DNA from: JAIOSF01 sp963677755
GTDB taxonomy: Bacteria > Campylobacterota > Campylobacteria > Campylobacterales > Arcobacteraceae
Direction: 5' to 3'
Assembly (NCBI GenBank): GCA_963677755.1
Contig: OY782506.1
Coordinates: 682,001-746,000 of the forward strand
DNA: 64,000 nt
Position numbers and translations under genes: made by a program
Notes under the pieces: generated by a model
The model's input: only the letters and a program-made list of their open reading frames with translations
Databases searched by the model: none
What the model was told of the DNA's origin: nothing
Shown here: in pieces, positions 25,290-33,032 of the stretch
Position numbering within the stretch: position 1 is the first letter of the stretch
Layout of the letters: each line of letters opens with the position of its first letter

Positions 25290-27347
25290 TTAAAATTTAT
25301 ATTTCATTCCAATATAATAATTAACCGTTTCAATGGCACCTAACTCTTCTGGTATAGATTGACTAAAAAGGTTGTCAACTCCAGCAAAAAAATCTGTATT
25401 CTTTAATGCATCATTATAGATAAGTTTGAAATTTGTAATATCATAACTGCTTATCTGTTCATCAATATCATCTCTTTGAGTTCCCACATATTTAGTGATG
25501 GTCTTAAGTTCAATATTTGATGTTGGAAAATAACTTAATGTTAAACTTGCAAGGGATTCAGGGGTGTATGATAATTTTGTATTGTCAGTTTCATTTTTTG
25601 CACTTATTCGACTATAAGATAATTTTCCCATGAACTCATCTACAGGAACAATACTTATTGATGATTCAAATCCTTTGATTGTACTATCACTAATATTTTC
25701 AAATGTATTATAAGTATTATTTATAGTTATCTGAGATATTCTATTTTTTATATCTGTTTGAAAGGCAGTTATGTCAAAGTTCCAAATATCTCCACCACTT
25801 ATAAGTCCTATCTCTATAGTATCACTTGTTTCAGGCTTTAAATCCCATGTGGTTGTTTTTCCACTAGTAGTATCTATGACACTAGCACCTAGCATTCTTT
25901 TCCCACTAGGACTTGTTTGATCAACATAAAGTTCTCTATCATCAGGACTTCTAAATCCTTGAGAATAGTTAGTTTTAATTTTTGTATTTTCAGCTATGGC
26001 GTATGTAGCTCCTACACTAAAGGATGTTTCATCTTCACCTATTGAGTCTTTATCGTATCTTGCACCATAAACTAAATGAAGTTTATCCATTGGTTGATAT
26101 TCATGTTGTAAAAAAATTCCTTTATAATTTCTATCATCTACACTATAAGCAGTTGATTGAACATCAGTTTGTCTATACTCACCTCCTGTTGTGATTTTAC
26201 TTTTATGAGATATTTTGTAACTACCCATAATATCATGGGTAGTATGTTTCATAGTAGATTGATTTAAACTTGATAGTGAATCTTCTTTTGATGCATACCC
26301 TAATTCTTTCCATAAGTCAGTATATACTTTTCTATCTTTTTCATATTTTGAAAAATTAAGATTATAGTTAATTACTAGGTTTTCATTAGGTGTAAAATCA
26401 AAACCTAGACCATAAGTTTTCCTGTTGTTTTTATCAAATTGTTCAGCAGGTACATATTTAGATTTAATTGTATTTCCACCTTGGAGATAGTTTGTTTCAT
26501 ACATTGTACTTATATAATTAGCATTTTTATCCTCTTTGAGGTAGCTAAAATCAGCTCTTAAATTCCAACTATCATTTAACTTTTGAGCGATATTTACACC
26601 AAAGTTTTTTTGTGTCATCTCATCTTGATAGTCTCTATTTACACTATATGAGTCATTAAGATTTCCTTTTAAAGTTGCCCAGTTTCCTCCACCTATTAAA
26701 GCTGATGGAGCTATTTCTGCACCAGATTGCATCACTTTTATATCTGTAGATTCTGTTTTTGTGAAAGCATCTCTTTTAAGATACCCACCGTACAACTTAT
26801 AAGTTGTATTGCCAACTGTTCCCATAGCAGTAGTATCAATTGAATTTTTATTTTTACCATGAGTAACTGTTACATCACCTTCAAATGGATTAGTTGGTCT
26901 TTTAGTAATTATATTGATAACACCACCCATTGCATCACTTCCATAGAGTAAACTTGAACTTCCTTTTACCACTTCTATTCTTTCTATTATCCCTGCTGGA
27001 ATTCTATCTAGTTCATATGTTTTACTAAATTCACCATTGACTCTTTTCCCATCTATTAGTATTAAAGTATCACCATGTGCCATACCTCTAATACTCATTG
27101 TAGCACCATTACTTCCTGTTGACTTTAGATAAATAGTCCCCTCACTATTTAAAATCTCTCCCACATTACTAGCACCACTATTTTGAATTTCTTCTGCTGT
27201 GATAACATCTACTTGCATTGGTAAGTTCTTTACAGTACTTTGTGTCTTTGTACCAATTGTGACTATATCATCGAGTTTAATAGTTTCATTTGCTAATAGT
27301 ACAGATGAAGCAATTAAACTCAAAATACATACTTTTTTTGTATTCAT
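25290..27347 (-). CDS. TonB-dependent outer-membrane receptor (hemP-linked)
   Basis: The protein has 685 residues: a signal peptide (SLIASSVLLA), a plug with TMSIRGMAHGDTLILIDGKR and VEVVKGSSSLLYGSDAMGG, and a barrel ending in MKYKF. It belongs to the same receptor class as 21361-23496. It is flanked by hemP upstream and Spy-like, TonB2 and small exported genes downstream. The hemP link makes haem or a haem-like ligand plausible, but HemP also occurs with siderophore receptors. Confidence 0.92.
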   Translation of the reverse strand: MNTKKVCILSLIASSVLLANETIKLDDIVTIGTKTQSTVKNLPMQVDVITAEEIQNSGASNVGEILNSEGTIYLKSTGSNGATMSIRGMAHGDTLILIDGKRVNGEFSKTYELDRIPAGIIERIEVVKGSSSLLYGSDAMGGVINIITKRPTNPFEGDVTVTHGKNKNSIDTTAMGTVGNTTYKLYGGYLKRDAFTKTESTDIKVMQSGAEIAPSALIGGGNWATLKGNLNDSYSVNRDYQDEMTQKNFGVNIAQKLNDSWNLRADFSYLKEDKNANYISTMYETNYLQGGNTIKSKYVPAEQFDKNNRKTYGLGFDFTPNENLVINYNLNFSKYEKDRKVYTDLWKELGYASKEDSLSSLNQSTMKHTTHDIMGSYKISHKSKITTGGEYRQTDVQSTAYSVDDRNYKGIFLQHEYQPMDKLHLVYGARYDKDSIGEDETSFSVGATYAIAENTKIKTNYSQGFRSPDDRELYVDQTSPSGKRMLGASVIDTTSGKTTTWDLKPETSDTIEIGLISGGDIWNFDITAFQTDIKNRISQITINNTYNTFENISDSTIKGFESSISIVPVDEFMGKLSYSRISAKNETDNTKLSYTPESLASLTLSYFPTSNIELKTITKYVGTQRDDIDEQISSYDITNFKLIYNDALKNTDFFAGVDNLFSQSIPEELGAIETVNYYIGMKYKF

Positions 27348-27424
27348 TTATTTTCCTTCTAAATTTTATTTTCTTATTGGCTTGCTATTATCTATAAAAT
27401 TAGAATTGGCTGGCTAGTTTTTGT

Positions 27425-27562
27425 TTATTTTGTAAGAATGAGCTTGTTTTCTTTTGTAATTCTTAAAATATATGTCATCCCATTATGAATAATTTTGACT
27501 GATTTTTTGTTATCTTCAAATATTTTTTTTGTGTCAATATGTTTTATACTTTCATTTTTCAT
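27425..27562 (-). CDS. hemP: HemP family hemin uptake protein
   Basis: A 45-residue gene, found by translating the gap between exbD2 and the receptor. The C-terminal half reads VKIIHNGMTYILRITKENKL followed by ILTK, an excellent match to the HemP family ending (H-x-G-x-x-Y-x-L-R-x-T-x-x-x-K-L-I-L-T-K). Its ATG (27560-27562) overlaps the end of exbD2 by 11 bases (ATGAAAAATGA), so translation is coupled. In other bacteria HemP/HmuP is a small regulator or accessory of haem and iron uptake operons. Confidence 0.88.
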   Translation of the reverse strand: MKNESIKHIDTKKIFEDNKKSVKIIHNGMTYILRITKENKLILTK

Positions 27563-27947
27563 TTTCTACTACCATTCCTATCTTTTCTATCCCCCTTTGT
27601 TTTAATAAATCTATAATAAATACAAACTCTTCATAAGGGGTCATTTTATCCGCTCGTATTGAAACAACATCTTGTTTGTTAAGCTCTAAAAGCTTAGTTG
27701 AGATATCATCTTTAGCTACTTTTTTATTATTAATAAAAAACTCCTGTGTATTGCTTATACTAATATCATATGTATTAGGCTTAATTTGTGTTTGTGTAGT
27801 ACCACTTGGTAAAGTCAACTCTATTTTTCCAAGTGCTATAAATGATGATATTGTTAAAACAATTGCTAAAAGAACGAGCATAACATCTATAAGTGGTACG
27901 ACATTTATCCCCTCAACCCTTTTTAATGACTTCATCTTCCCACTCAC
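27552..27947 (-). CDS. exbD: ExbD, TonB-system subunit (second set)
   Basis: The protein has 131 residues. The N-terminus and single membrane helix (INVVPLIDVMLVLLAIVLTI) are nearly identical to those of the first ExbD, including the functional Asp; the periplasmic domain is more divergent. It overlaps exbB2 by 35 bases and hemP by 11. It works with ExbB2 and TonB2. Confidence 0.95.
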   Translation of the reverse strand: MSGKMKSLKRVEGINVVPLIDVMLVLLAIVLTISSFIALGKIELTLPSGTTQTQIKPNTYDISISNTQEFFINNKKVAKDDISTKLLELNKQDVVSIRADKMTPYEEFVFIIDLLKQRGIEKIGMVVENEK

Positions 27948-28347
27948 TTATTATTAAATCAACTTTTCTTAAAAAACCACCATAGATCATCGTTGCAGGT
28001 ATAGCTACAATAAGACCAGCAGTAGTTACTTTAAGTGCAAGAGCTAAACCTATAATAATCTTAGACGTATCAATATTACCTCCACTTAATCCAATCTCAT
28101 AAAAAACAAGCATAATTCCACCAACTGTTCCTAAAAGTCCTACATACGGAGCATTAGAACCAATTAGGGAAATAATTGTAAGGTTTTTTGTAATTGCTCT
28201 TTCTAATTGATTGGGAGTTTTATAAAAAGAAAAGTTAATGTTTCTATAAAATATCCACCTTTCAATTCCATAACCAAGAATAAGAATACTCATAAAAAAG
28301 AGTATTCCTAAACTCCCATAATCAACTAATAGTTTTATATTTTCCAT
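27913..28347 (-). CDS. exbB: ExbB, TonB-system proton channel subunit (second set)
   Basis: The protein has 144 residues with three membrane helices, strongly similar to the first ExbB (NAPYVGLLGTVGGIMLVFYEIGLSGG; LALALKVTTAGLIVAIPATMIYGGFLRKVD). It has an ATG start. It lies 26 bases after a small unknown gene and overlaps exbD2. Confidence 0.95.
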   Translation of the reverse strand: MENIKLLVDYGSLGILFFMSILILGYGIERWIFYRNINFSFYKTPNQLERAITKNLTIISLIGSNAPYVGLLGTVGGIMLVFYEIGLSGGNIDTSKIIIGLALALKVTTAGLIVAIPATMIYGGFLRKVDLIISEWEDEVIKKG

Positions 28348-28373
28348 ATCTTACCTTATTTTTCATAGCTCTT

Positions 28374-28604
28374 TTATCTATAGTTTTGTAGCAAACATTC
28401 TTCCCAAATGCTTAATGCTTGCATTCTTAGACCACTACTTGAAAATGATTCTATAGTTGATACAATAGAATTTTTATCACAATTGTTAACACTTTGTGAT
28501 ATTAATGAATATCGTATATCACTGTAAGCAAATATACTTTCCGCAACTTCTACTTTGCTTTGATTTATGGCACTATAAAAATTATCATATGTACTTGACG
28601 GCAT
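28374..28604 (-). CDS. Small unknown protein ahead of exbB2
   Basis: The protein has 76 residues, rich in Ser with three Cys or Trp-containing positions (NNCDK, IWEECLLQ). No signal peptide or membrane segment is visible; the predicted structure is helical. AAGGGG lies about 10 bases before the ATG. It is the first gene of the exbB2 unit. I do not recognise a family. It could be a small cytosolic accessory, and a chance frame cannot be fully excluded. Confidence 0.5.
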   Translation of the reverse strand: MPSSTYDNFYSAINQSKVEVAESIFAYSDIRYSLISQSVNNCDKNSIVSTIESFSSSGLRMQALSIWEECLLQNYR

Positions 28605-28652
28605 TTGTAATTTTCCCCTTTTAGATTATTTTAGTTTTAGTAAACTTTATAA

Positions 28653-28674
28653 AGAGCCTTTTAACTTAGGCTCT
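28653..28674 (-). terminator. Hairpin between the DUF4198 gene and the exbB2 unit
   Basis: AGAGCC (28653-28658) pairs with GGCTCT (28669-28674) around a 10-base loop. On the minus strand TTTATAAAG follows, so it may be a weak terminator of the DUF4198 gene. Confidence 0.45.
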
Positions 28675-28684
28675 CTAAAAATTT

Positions 28685-28749
28685 ATTTCATTGGTTTTCT
28701 AAAGAAACTCATTTCATTCGTTTTCAAGGAAACCTATTTCATTGGTTTT
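28685..28749. repeat. Three tandem 25-26 base repeats at the end of the DUF4198 gene
   Basis: ATTTCATTGGTTTT or its one-base variant occurs at 28685, 28711 and 28736. The last copy encodes the C-terminal KPMK of the DUF4198 protein; the other two lie downstream of its stop. This looks like a local duplication of the gene's 3' end. Confidence 0.7.
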
Positions 28750-29528
28750 GCTTCAACCCAGATAACTGCATCTTGGCTAAGTTCTTTCCCTTTATACTCT
28801 GTATCAGAACCAGCACCTAGTGCGCAAAATCCCCAGAAACCAGCTTTTGGAATAGCAAAAGTAAATTCACCATCTTTATTTGCTTTGATTGTCATAGTTA
28901 CAAAAGCATCTTGTGGAGCTTCAACTCTCGAACTTCCCATTTTGTTGTTTTTCATATCAACATCTCTGTTTAAATACTCAACTTCAATCTCTGCATTTGG
29001 TACAACTTTCCCATTTGATTTTACAATTCCTGTAAAACTTCCATGCTCCCAAATAGCGTAAGGTTTAGTTAAAGGTACAATTTCAGCTTTAAGTCCTAGT
29101 TCTGCATCCCAGTTTGTTGGAGCACCAGCTACATTTATTATTGATTTTGTTATTTGTTGAATATAAGCACCCTCATTTGCTTCAAAATATGGAGTAGGTT
29201 TCATAACAAAAACATGGTCACCCATTTTTCGTGCCTTATATGTACTTTCATAGGCTTTACCACTATTGTGATGCCCTTGAAATGTGATACCTTTTAAAGT
29301 AGATTTTAAATCAGTTTTTTTCTCTTTATTGATAACATAAAACTCTTCAACACCTGCCATATCCATAGTATGCTCATCTGCAAAGGGATGTGTAAATACA
29401 TGTTTTAGTTCAATTGTTTGCCCTTTTACTAGTGCAGTATTTGGTGTATAAAGCATTTGAAAGTGTGCAAATGCACTAGTAGTTAAAATCGTTGTTGCAG
29501 CAACTGTACTTAATATTGTTTTCTTCAT
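28734..29528 (-). CDS. DUF4198 family periplasmic metal-uptake accessory protein
   Basis: The protein has 264 residues from the ATG at 29526-29528, with AAGGA 7 bases upstream and a signal peptide (TVAATTILTTSAFA) directly after it. The mature protein begins HFQMLYTPN and carries the DUF4198 features: His-containing HVFTHPFADEHTMDM, WEHGSFTGIVKSNGKVVPNAEIEVEYLNR (a beta-sandwich CNA-B-like part) and GFWGFCALGAGSD. Relatives accompany nickel, cobalt or iron transport genes. A Fur-like repeat and a strong terminator lie upstream, so it is probably a separate, iron-controlled gene. Confidence 0.82.
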   Translation of the reverse strand: MKKTILSTVAATTILTTSAFAHFQMLYTPNTALVKGQTIELKHVFTHPFADEHTMDMAGVEEFYVINKEKKTDLKSTLKGITFQGHHNSGKAYESTYKARKMGDHVFVMKPTPYFEANEGAYIQQITKSIINVAGAPTNWDAELGLKAEIVPLTKPYAIWEHGSFTGIVKSNGKVVPNAEIEVEYLNRDVDMKNNKMGSSRVEAPQDAFVTMTIKANKDGEFTFAIPKAGFWGFCALGAGSDTEYKGKELSQDAVIWVEAKPMK

Positions 29529-29555
29529 CTTTTTTCCTTTTAAATTATAATTAAT

Positions 29556-29574
29556 TATAATAATCACTATCATA
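29556..29574. promoter_or_regulatory. Weak Fur-box-like repeat upstream of the DUF4198 gene
   Basis: TATAATAATCACTATCATA fits the 9-1-9 Fur layout with two mismatches between arms. It lies 27 bases before the DUF4198 ATG. Confidence 0.45.
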
Positions 29575-29595
29575 TAAAATAGTGAAAAAAAATTA

Positions 29596-29634
29596 AGCAT
29601 CTACTTGTATAAATATCTTATATAAGTAGATGCT
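29596..29634 (-). terminator. Rho-independent terminator of the feoAB unit
   Basis: AGCATCTACTT (29596-29606) pairs with AAGTAGATGCT (29624-29634) and the stem extends to 17 pairs with one wobble, around a 5-base loop. On the minus strand it is followed by TAATTTTTTTTC. It separates the feoA-feoB-small protein unit from the DUF4198 gene. Confidence 0.85.
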
Positions 29635-29649
29635 CAACACCTAGTTTTG

Positions 29650-29952
29650 TTATTCAGTTATATCTGAACCTTTGATATGTACTTGATGACCTTCTCCTGC
29701 ATCAAAAACTGCATTGTAAGCACCATTTGGTTTTTTAAATGTTACTTCACTATCTTCACTCATTTTTGACTCAAAGATTGCTTTCGAGTTTTGTTCAACT
29801 TTGAACTTAACTCCACTAGCACTACTACCATCGCTAAATCCACCTTCACAAGTGATAGTTCCATCACCATTGTCAAAGCAAGACATGATAGCAGTATGTG
29901 CAAAAAGTGAACTAGAAGCTATTGTTAAACTTAATAGTATGTTTTTTATCAT
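29650..29952 (-). CDS. Small exported protein, CFDNGDxTITCEGGFSDG family (copy 2)
   Basis: The protein has 100 residues: a signal peptide (LLSLTIASSSLFA), then HTAIMSCFDNGDGTITCEGG with two Cys and an acidic loop, and FDAGEGHQVHI near the end. It is about half identical to the protein at 24537-24836. It starts directly after feoB and before a strong terminator, so it is the third gene of the feo unit. A periplasmic role in ferrous iron supply is inferred from position; no known family is recognised. Confidence 0.75.
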   Translation of the reverse strand: MIKNILLSLTIASSSLFAHTAIMSCFDNGDGTITCEGGFSDGSSASGVKFKVEQNSKAIFESKMSEDSEVTFKKPNGAYNAVFDAGEGHQVHIKGSDITE

Positions 29953-29953
29953 T

Positions 29954-32476
29954 TTATTTTCCTCCTTTCAAAGATTTTTCGTAAATGTTATATTGTCCTT
30001 TAGCTTTAGTTGGTAATTTTATACCACCTTTCCAGTTTATATTTTTGTCTGGATAAAGCCCAAGAATGAGTGCAAAAACTACTATTACAAAATAAAAGTA
30101 AGTCATAGCTTCAACACCAGATAAATTATATATAGAACCAAGTGTAAATACAGCAGATGATATTAATACACCTAAAGTAACAGGGAAAAATATAGCAAAT
30201 AACATCCATCTATAACTATGTGTTTGCATCTTCACAACAATCATAGTTGCAATACAAGGTGGAGTTAAAAGCATAAAAATAATAATAGCAGTTGCATGAA
30301 GTGGTGTGTATCCACTATTTTCTGCCATTGCATCTTCAGCTCTTTGTGAATCAGCTTTGTTATTCTCATATAAACTTCCTAAAGTCGCAACTGCACTTTC
30401 TCTCGCTGCAAATGAACTTAGAAATGCAACATTTATTTTCCAATCAAAACCTGCATATTTGGTAAGTGGTTCAATAGCTTTTCCAGCCATACCTAAAAGT
30501 GAGTTTTCAACTTTCTCATTTTTAATGTTTCTTAAGATTCTATTTCTTTGTTTTGAAAGCTTTCGTAATATTTTATTTATTTTTTTAGCTTCTTTATCAG
30601 TTCGTGGTTTGATAAATTTAAAAAAGTCTTTATTGATCTTATTGTATTTTTTATCAATAGCTATAGCACCTTCTTTAGATGTAGTTGCCATTCTTTTTGA
30701 TTTATAACTATCATAAAAGTTTAATAGTTCTGAAACTTCATCTTTTGTGTCTACAAGAGAATAATATGTTGACTTTTGAGCTTTTACATTAAAAGTTTCT
30801 AAAGCTTTTTGTGATTGTTGTTTATAATTTTTTGTTGATTCGTCACTTAGTCCTGGAAATTGTAACATCGCGAAAAGTATAATTGCTACAGCTAGTACTA
30901 TCGTAATAACTTTGTAAATATATACCCAAACTCTTTGAGATGCTCTTATGATAACACCTTTAAAAGTTGGAAGATGATATGGAGGTAGTTCCATAACAAA
31001 AGGTGCTGTTTCTCTTGTTTGTAATACTGTTGATGTTAAAAGTTTTGCAACAATTAAAGCTATAAAAACTGTAACAGTAGAGATAAAAAACATCATCAAC
31101 GCCATATCAGGTTTGAAAAATGCTCCTAAAAGTAGGGTATAAAATGGTACTTTTGCCAAACAGTTCATATAAGGAACAGTTAAAATAGTAGCCATTCTTG
31201 CTCTATCATCTGCTATCCCTTTTGTCGCCATAACTCCAGGAACTGCACAACCTCCAACCATAGCACCACCTAGTACTAAAGGAAGAGTAGACTGTCCATG
31301 AAGTCCGAATTTTTTAAAAATTCTATCAAGGATAAAAGCCATACGAGGCATATATCCAACATCTTCCATAATAGCAATTAGTGCAAAAAGTATAAAAAAT
31401 ATTGGGATGTAATTTGCTAAAGCATTGGCACTATTGACCATCCAAATAGCAAAATCTGTCATCATAGGAATATCTGTAAAATTTGCTTGGGGCATCATAT
31501 CTATTACAAAGTTTTTAAAAGCAGCAAGTATAGGCCAAGTATAATCAGTGAGTTTATATCCATACACAATGGAAAGTTCATAAACTAAAAACATAATAGC
31601 AAAAAGAATAGGGAGAGCTAAAAATCTATTTAAAATAATTTTATCAGCTTTATCAGTAAGAGTTTCTTTCCCTTTGTTGTTTTCTTTAACTGTTTTATGA
31701 TAGATAATATCTGCACTATCATATCTAAAAGTTGCTAGAAATGATACTGTATCTTTATCGTAAAGTGAATGAAACTTATCTTCTTGTTTTTTTGCTAGCT
31801 CTTCAATATTAAAATATTCTTCTTTTAAGTGTTTGATAATTGTAGTATCACCCTCTAAAACTTTTATTGCTAACCATCTTTTATTGAGAGAAGAAGTAGT
31901 ATCATGAATAGTTTCTTCCATAGCTTGAATATGTGGTTCTAACTCTTCATAATTTATTTTAAATTCTTCATAGTAGCTTTTTGCATTTGCTGTATCTACT
32001 ATTGCCTTCATAATCTCATCACCGCCAATACCTTTAGCACCACTTGCTTCAATAACAGGACACCCAAGCATTTTTGAGATTTTTTGGCTATCTATATCTA
32101 TCCCTCTTCTTTTAGCTACATCCATCATATTTAAGACAACTACTACAGGTGTACCAATTTCTAATAATTGAAAAGTAAGATATAAATTTCTTTTGATATT
32201 TGACGCGTCTACAACATTTACAATCACATCAGGATGTTCCTCTATGATAAACTCTTTTGCAACTCTTTCTTCGAGAGAATAGGAACTAAAAGAATAAGTA
32301 CCTGGTAAATCTACCATCTCAATCTTATGGTTGTCATATCTAAAAAAACCAGTTTTCTTATCTACTGTTACTCCTGGATAGTTTGCTATATGTTGCTCAA
32401 TACCACTTACCATATTAAAAATTGTAGATTTACCACAATTAGGTTGCCCAGCTAGAGCTACTTTAATATTTGTCAT
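29954..32476 (-). CDS. feoB: FeoB ferrous iron transporter
   Basis: The protein has 840 residues. The N-terminal G domain has G1 GQPNCGKST (about 9-17), G3 DLPG and G4 NMMD. After the GDI-like helical domain come the membrane core with two Gate repeats: GGAMVGGCAVPGVMATKG and AARESAVATLGSLY, each with the Cys or Ala/Arg/Glu pattern of the family. A Lys/Arg-rich hydrophilic insert lies between them (about residues 550-650). It overlaps feoA by 4 bases and imports Fe(II) across the inner membrane. The length is at the upper end of the usual 700-850. Confidence 0.97.
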   Translation of the reverse strand: MTNIKVALAGQPNCGKSTIFNMVSGIEQHIANYPGVTVDKKTGFFRYDNHKIEMVDLPGTYSFSSYSLEERVAKEFIIEEHPDVIVNVVDASNIKRNLYLTFQLLEIGTPVVVVLNMMDVAKRRGIDIDSQKISKMLGCPVIEASGAKGIGGDEIMKAIVDTANAKSYYEEFKINYEELEPHIQAMEETIHDTTSSLNKRWLAIKVLEGDTTIIKHLKEEYFNIEELAKKQEDKFHSLYDKDTVSFLATFRYDSADIIYHKTVKENNKGKETLTDKADKIILNRFLALPILFAIMFLVYELSIVYGYKLTDYTWPILAAFKNFVIDMMPQANFTDIPMMTDFAIWMVNSANALANYIPIFFILFALIAIMEDVGYMPRMAFILDRIFKKFGLHGQSTLPLVLGGAMVGGCAVPGVMATKGIADDRARMATILTVPYMNCLAKVPFYTLLLGAFFKPDMALMMFFISTVTVFIALIVAKLLTSTVLQTRETAPFVMELPPYHLPTFKGVIIRASQRVWVYIYKVITIVLAVAIILFAMLQFPGLSDESTKNYKQQSQKALETFNVKAQKSTYYSLVDTKDEVSELLNFYDSYKSKRMATTSKEGAIAIDKKYNKINKDFFKFIKPRTDKEAKKINKILRKLSKQRNRILRNIKNEKVENSLLGMAGKAIEPLTKYAGFDWKINVAFLSSFAARESAVATLGSLYENNKADSQRAEDAMAENSGYTPLHATAIIIFMLLTPPCIATMIVVKMQTHSYRWMLFAIFFPVTLGVLISSAVFTLGSIYNLSGVEAMTYFYFVIVVFALILGLYPDKNINWKGGIKLPTKAKGQYNIYEKSLKGGK

Positions 32477-32718
32477 ATAACAGTAACCTCTATAAGTCTT
32501 GCTTCGCTTTTTCGTAAACTAATATTGTAGTTATGTATTTTTAATTCCATAGGATCAAATAGAGGAGCTTCTCGTACTATTTCTATTGATGAGCCATTTA
32601 TAAAACCCATATCAAGTAGCTTGTGCATAAGTTTTCCAGTTGTGTGAATTTTAATTATTTGTACCTTTTGCCCCTTATTCATAGAGTCTAATCTTTGATT
32701 TGGTTGTTCTAGTTTCAT
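32473..32718 (-). CDS. feoA: FeoA, ferrous iron transport accessory
   Basis: The protein has 81 residues of the SH3-like FeoA fold (KLLDMGFINGSSIEIVREAPLFDPMELKIHNYNISLRKSEA). It overlaps feoB by 4 bases (ATGA) and has Fur boxes upstream. It assists FeoB on the cytoplasmic side. Confidence 0.95.
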   Translation of the reverse strand: MKLEQPNQRLDSMNKGQKVQIIKIHTTGKLMHKLLDMGFINGSSIEIVREAPLFDPMELKIHNYNISLRKSEARLIEVTVI

Positions 32719-32742
32719 GTTACAATCCTTGGTTATATCAAT

Positions 32743-32761
32743 TATAATAATTATTATCAGA
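32743..32761. promoter_or_regulatory. Fur-box-like repeat near the feoA start
   Basis: The sequence contains the palindrome ATAATAATTATTAT (32744-32757), followed by CAG, which on the minus strand reads CTGATAATAATTATTAT. It lies 25-43 bases before the feoA ATG. Confidence 0.6.
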
Positions 32762-32795
32762 ATAATATATCACAAATGCTTTATTTTTACTTAAT

Positions 32796-32814
32796 ATTGA
32801 TAATAGTTATCAAT
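32796..32814. promoter_or_regulatory. Fur box upstream of feoAB
   Basis: ATTGATAATAGTTATCAAT is a 9-1-9 inverted repeat with one mismatch, 78 bases before the feoA ATG and after the stop of the upstream small gene. Confidence 0.85.
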
Positions 32815-32824
32815 AATATAAGTA

Positions 32825-33019
32825 TTAAATTAAAATTTGAAAACAATAATCTTCTGATATATGGTAGTCAAATTGCCATTTTTCAAGTATAGATATAACT
32901 TTTAAGGCATCTATGATTATTGTTTCATTATTTTTTTTTGTATTTATAACTCTTTTGGTATTAACACACAGTCTATAATTAGTAGTTGATTTTAGTTCTT
33001 CTTGTAATATATAGCCCAT
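32825..33019 (-). CDS. Small protein of the 64-residue family (copy B)
   Basis: The protein has 64 residues. It aligns with the copies at 23643-23834 and 34718-34912: TxNYRLCVNTKRVINTK in the first half and IxxALKVISILEKWQFDYHI in the second. No signal peptide or membrane helix is seen. It follows the large membrane protein gene with a 13-base gap and is the last gene of the flavodoxin-containing operon, just before the Fur box of feoAB. Function unknown; a small iron-limitation factor is plausible. Confidence 0.7.
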   Translation of the reverse strand: MGYILQEELKSTTNYRLCVNTKRVINTKKNNETIIIDALKVISILEKWQFDYHISEDYCFQILI

Positions 33020-33032
33020 TGTTTTTTCCTCA

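Noticed and set aside
28653..28749. Possible CRISPR-like short repeats
   Set aside because: Only three imperfect copies with no spacers of constant length; they are duplicates of the DUF4198 gene end.
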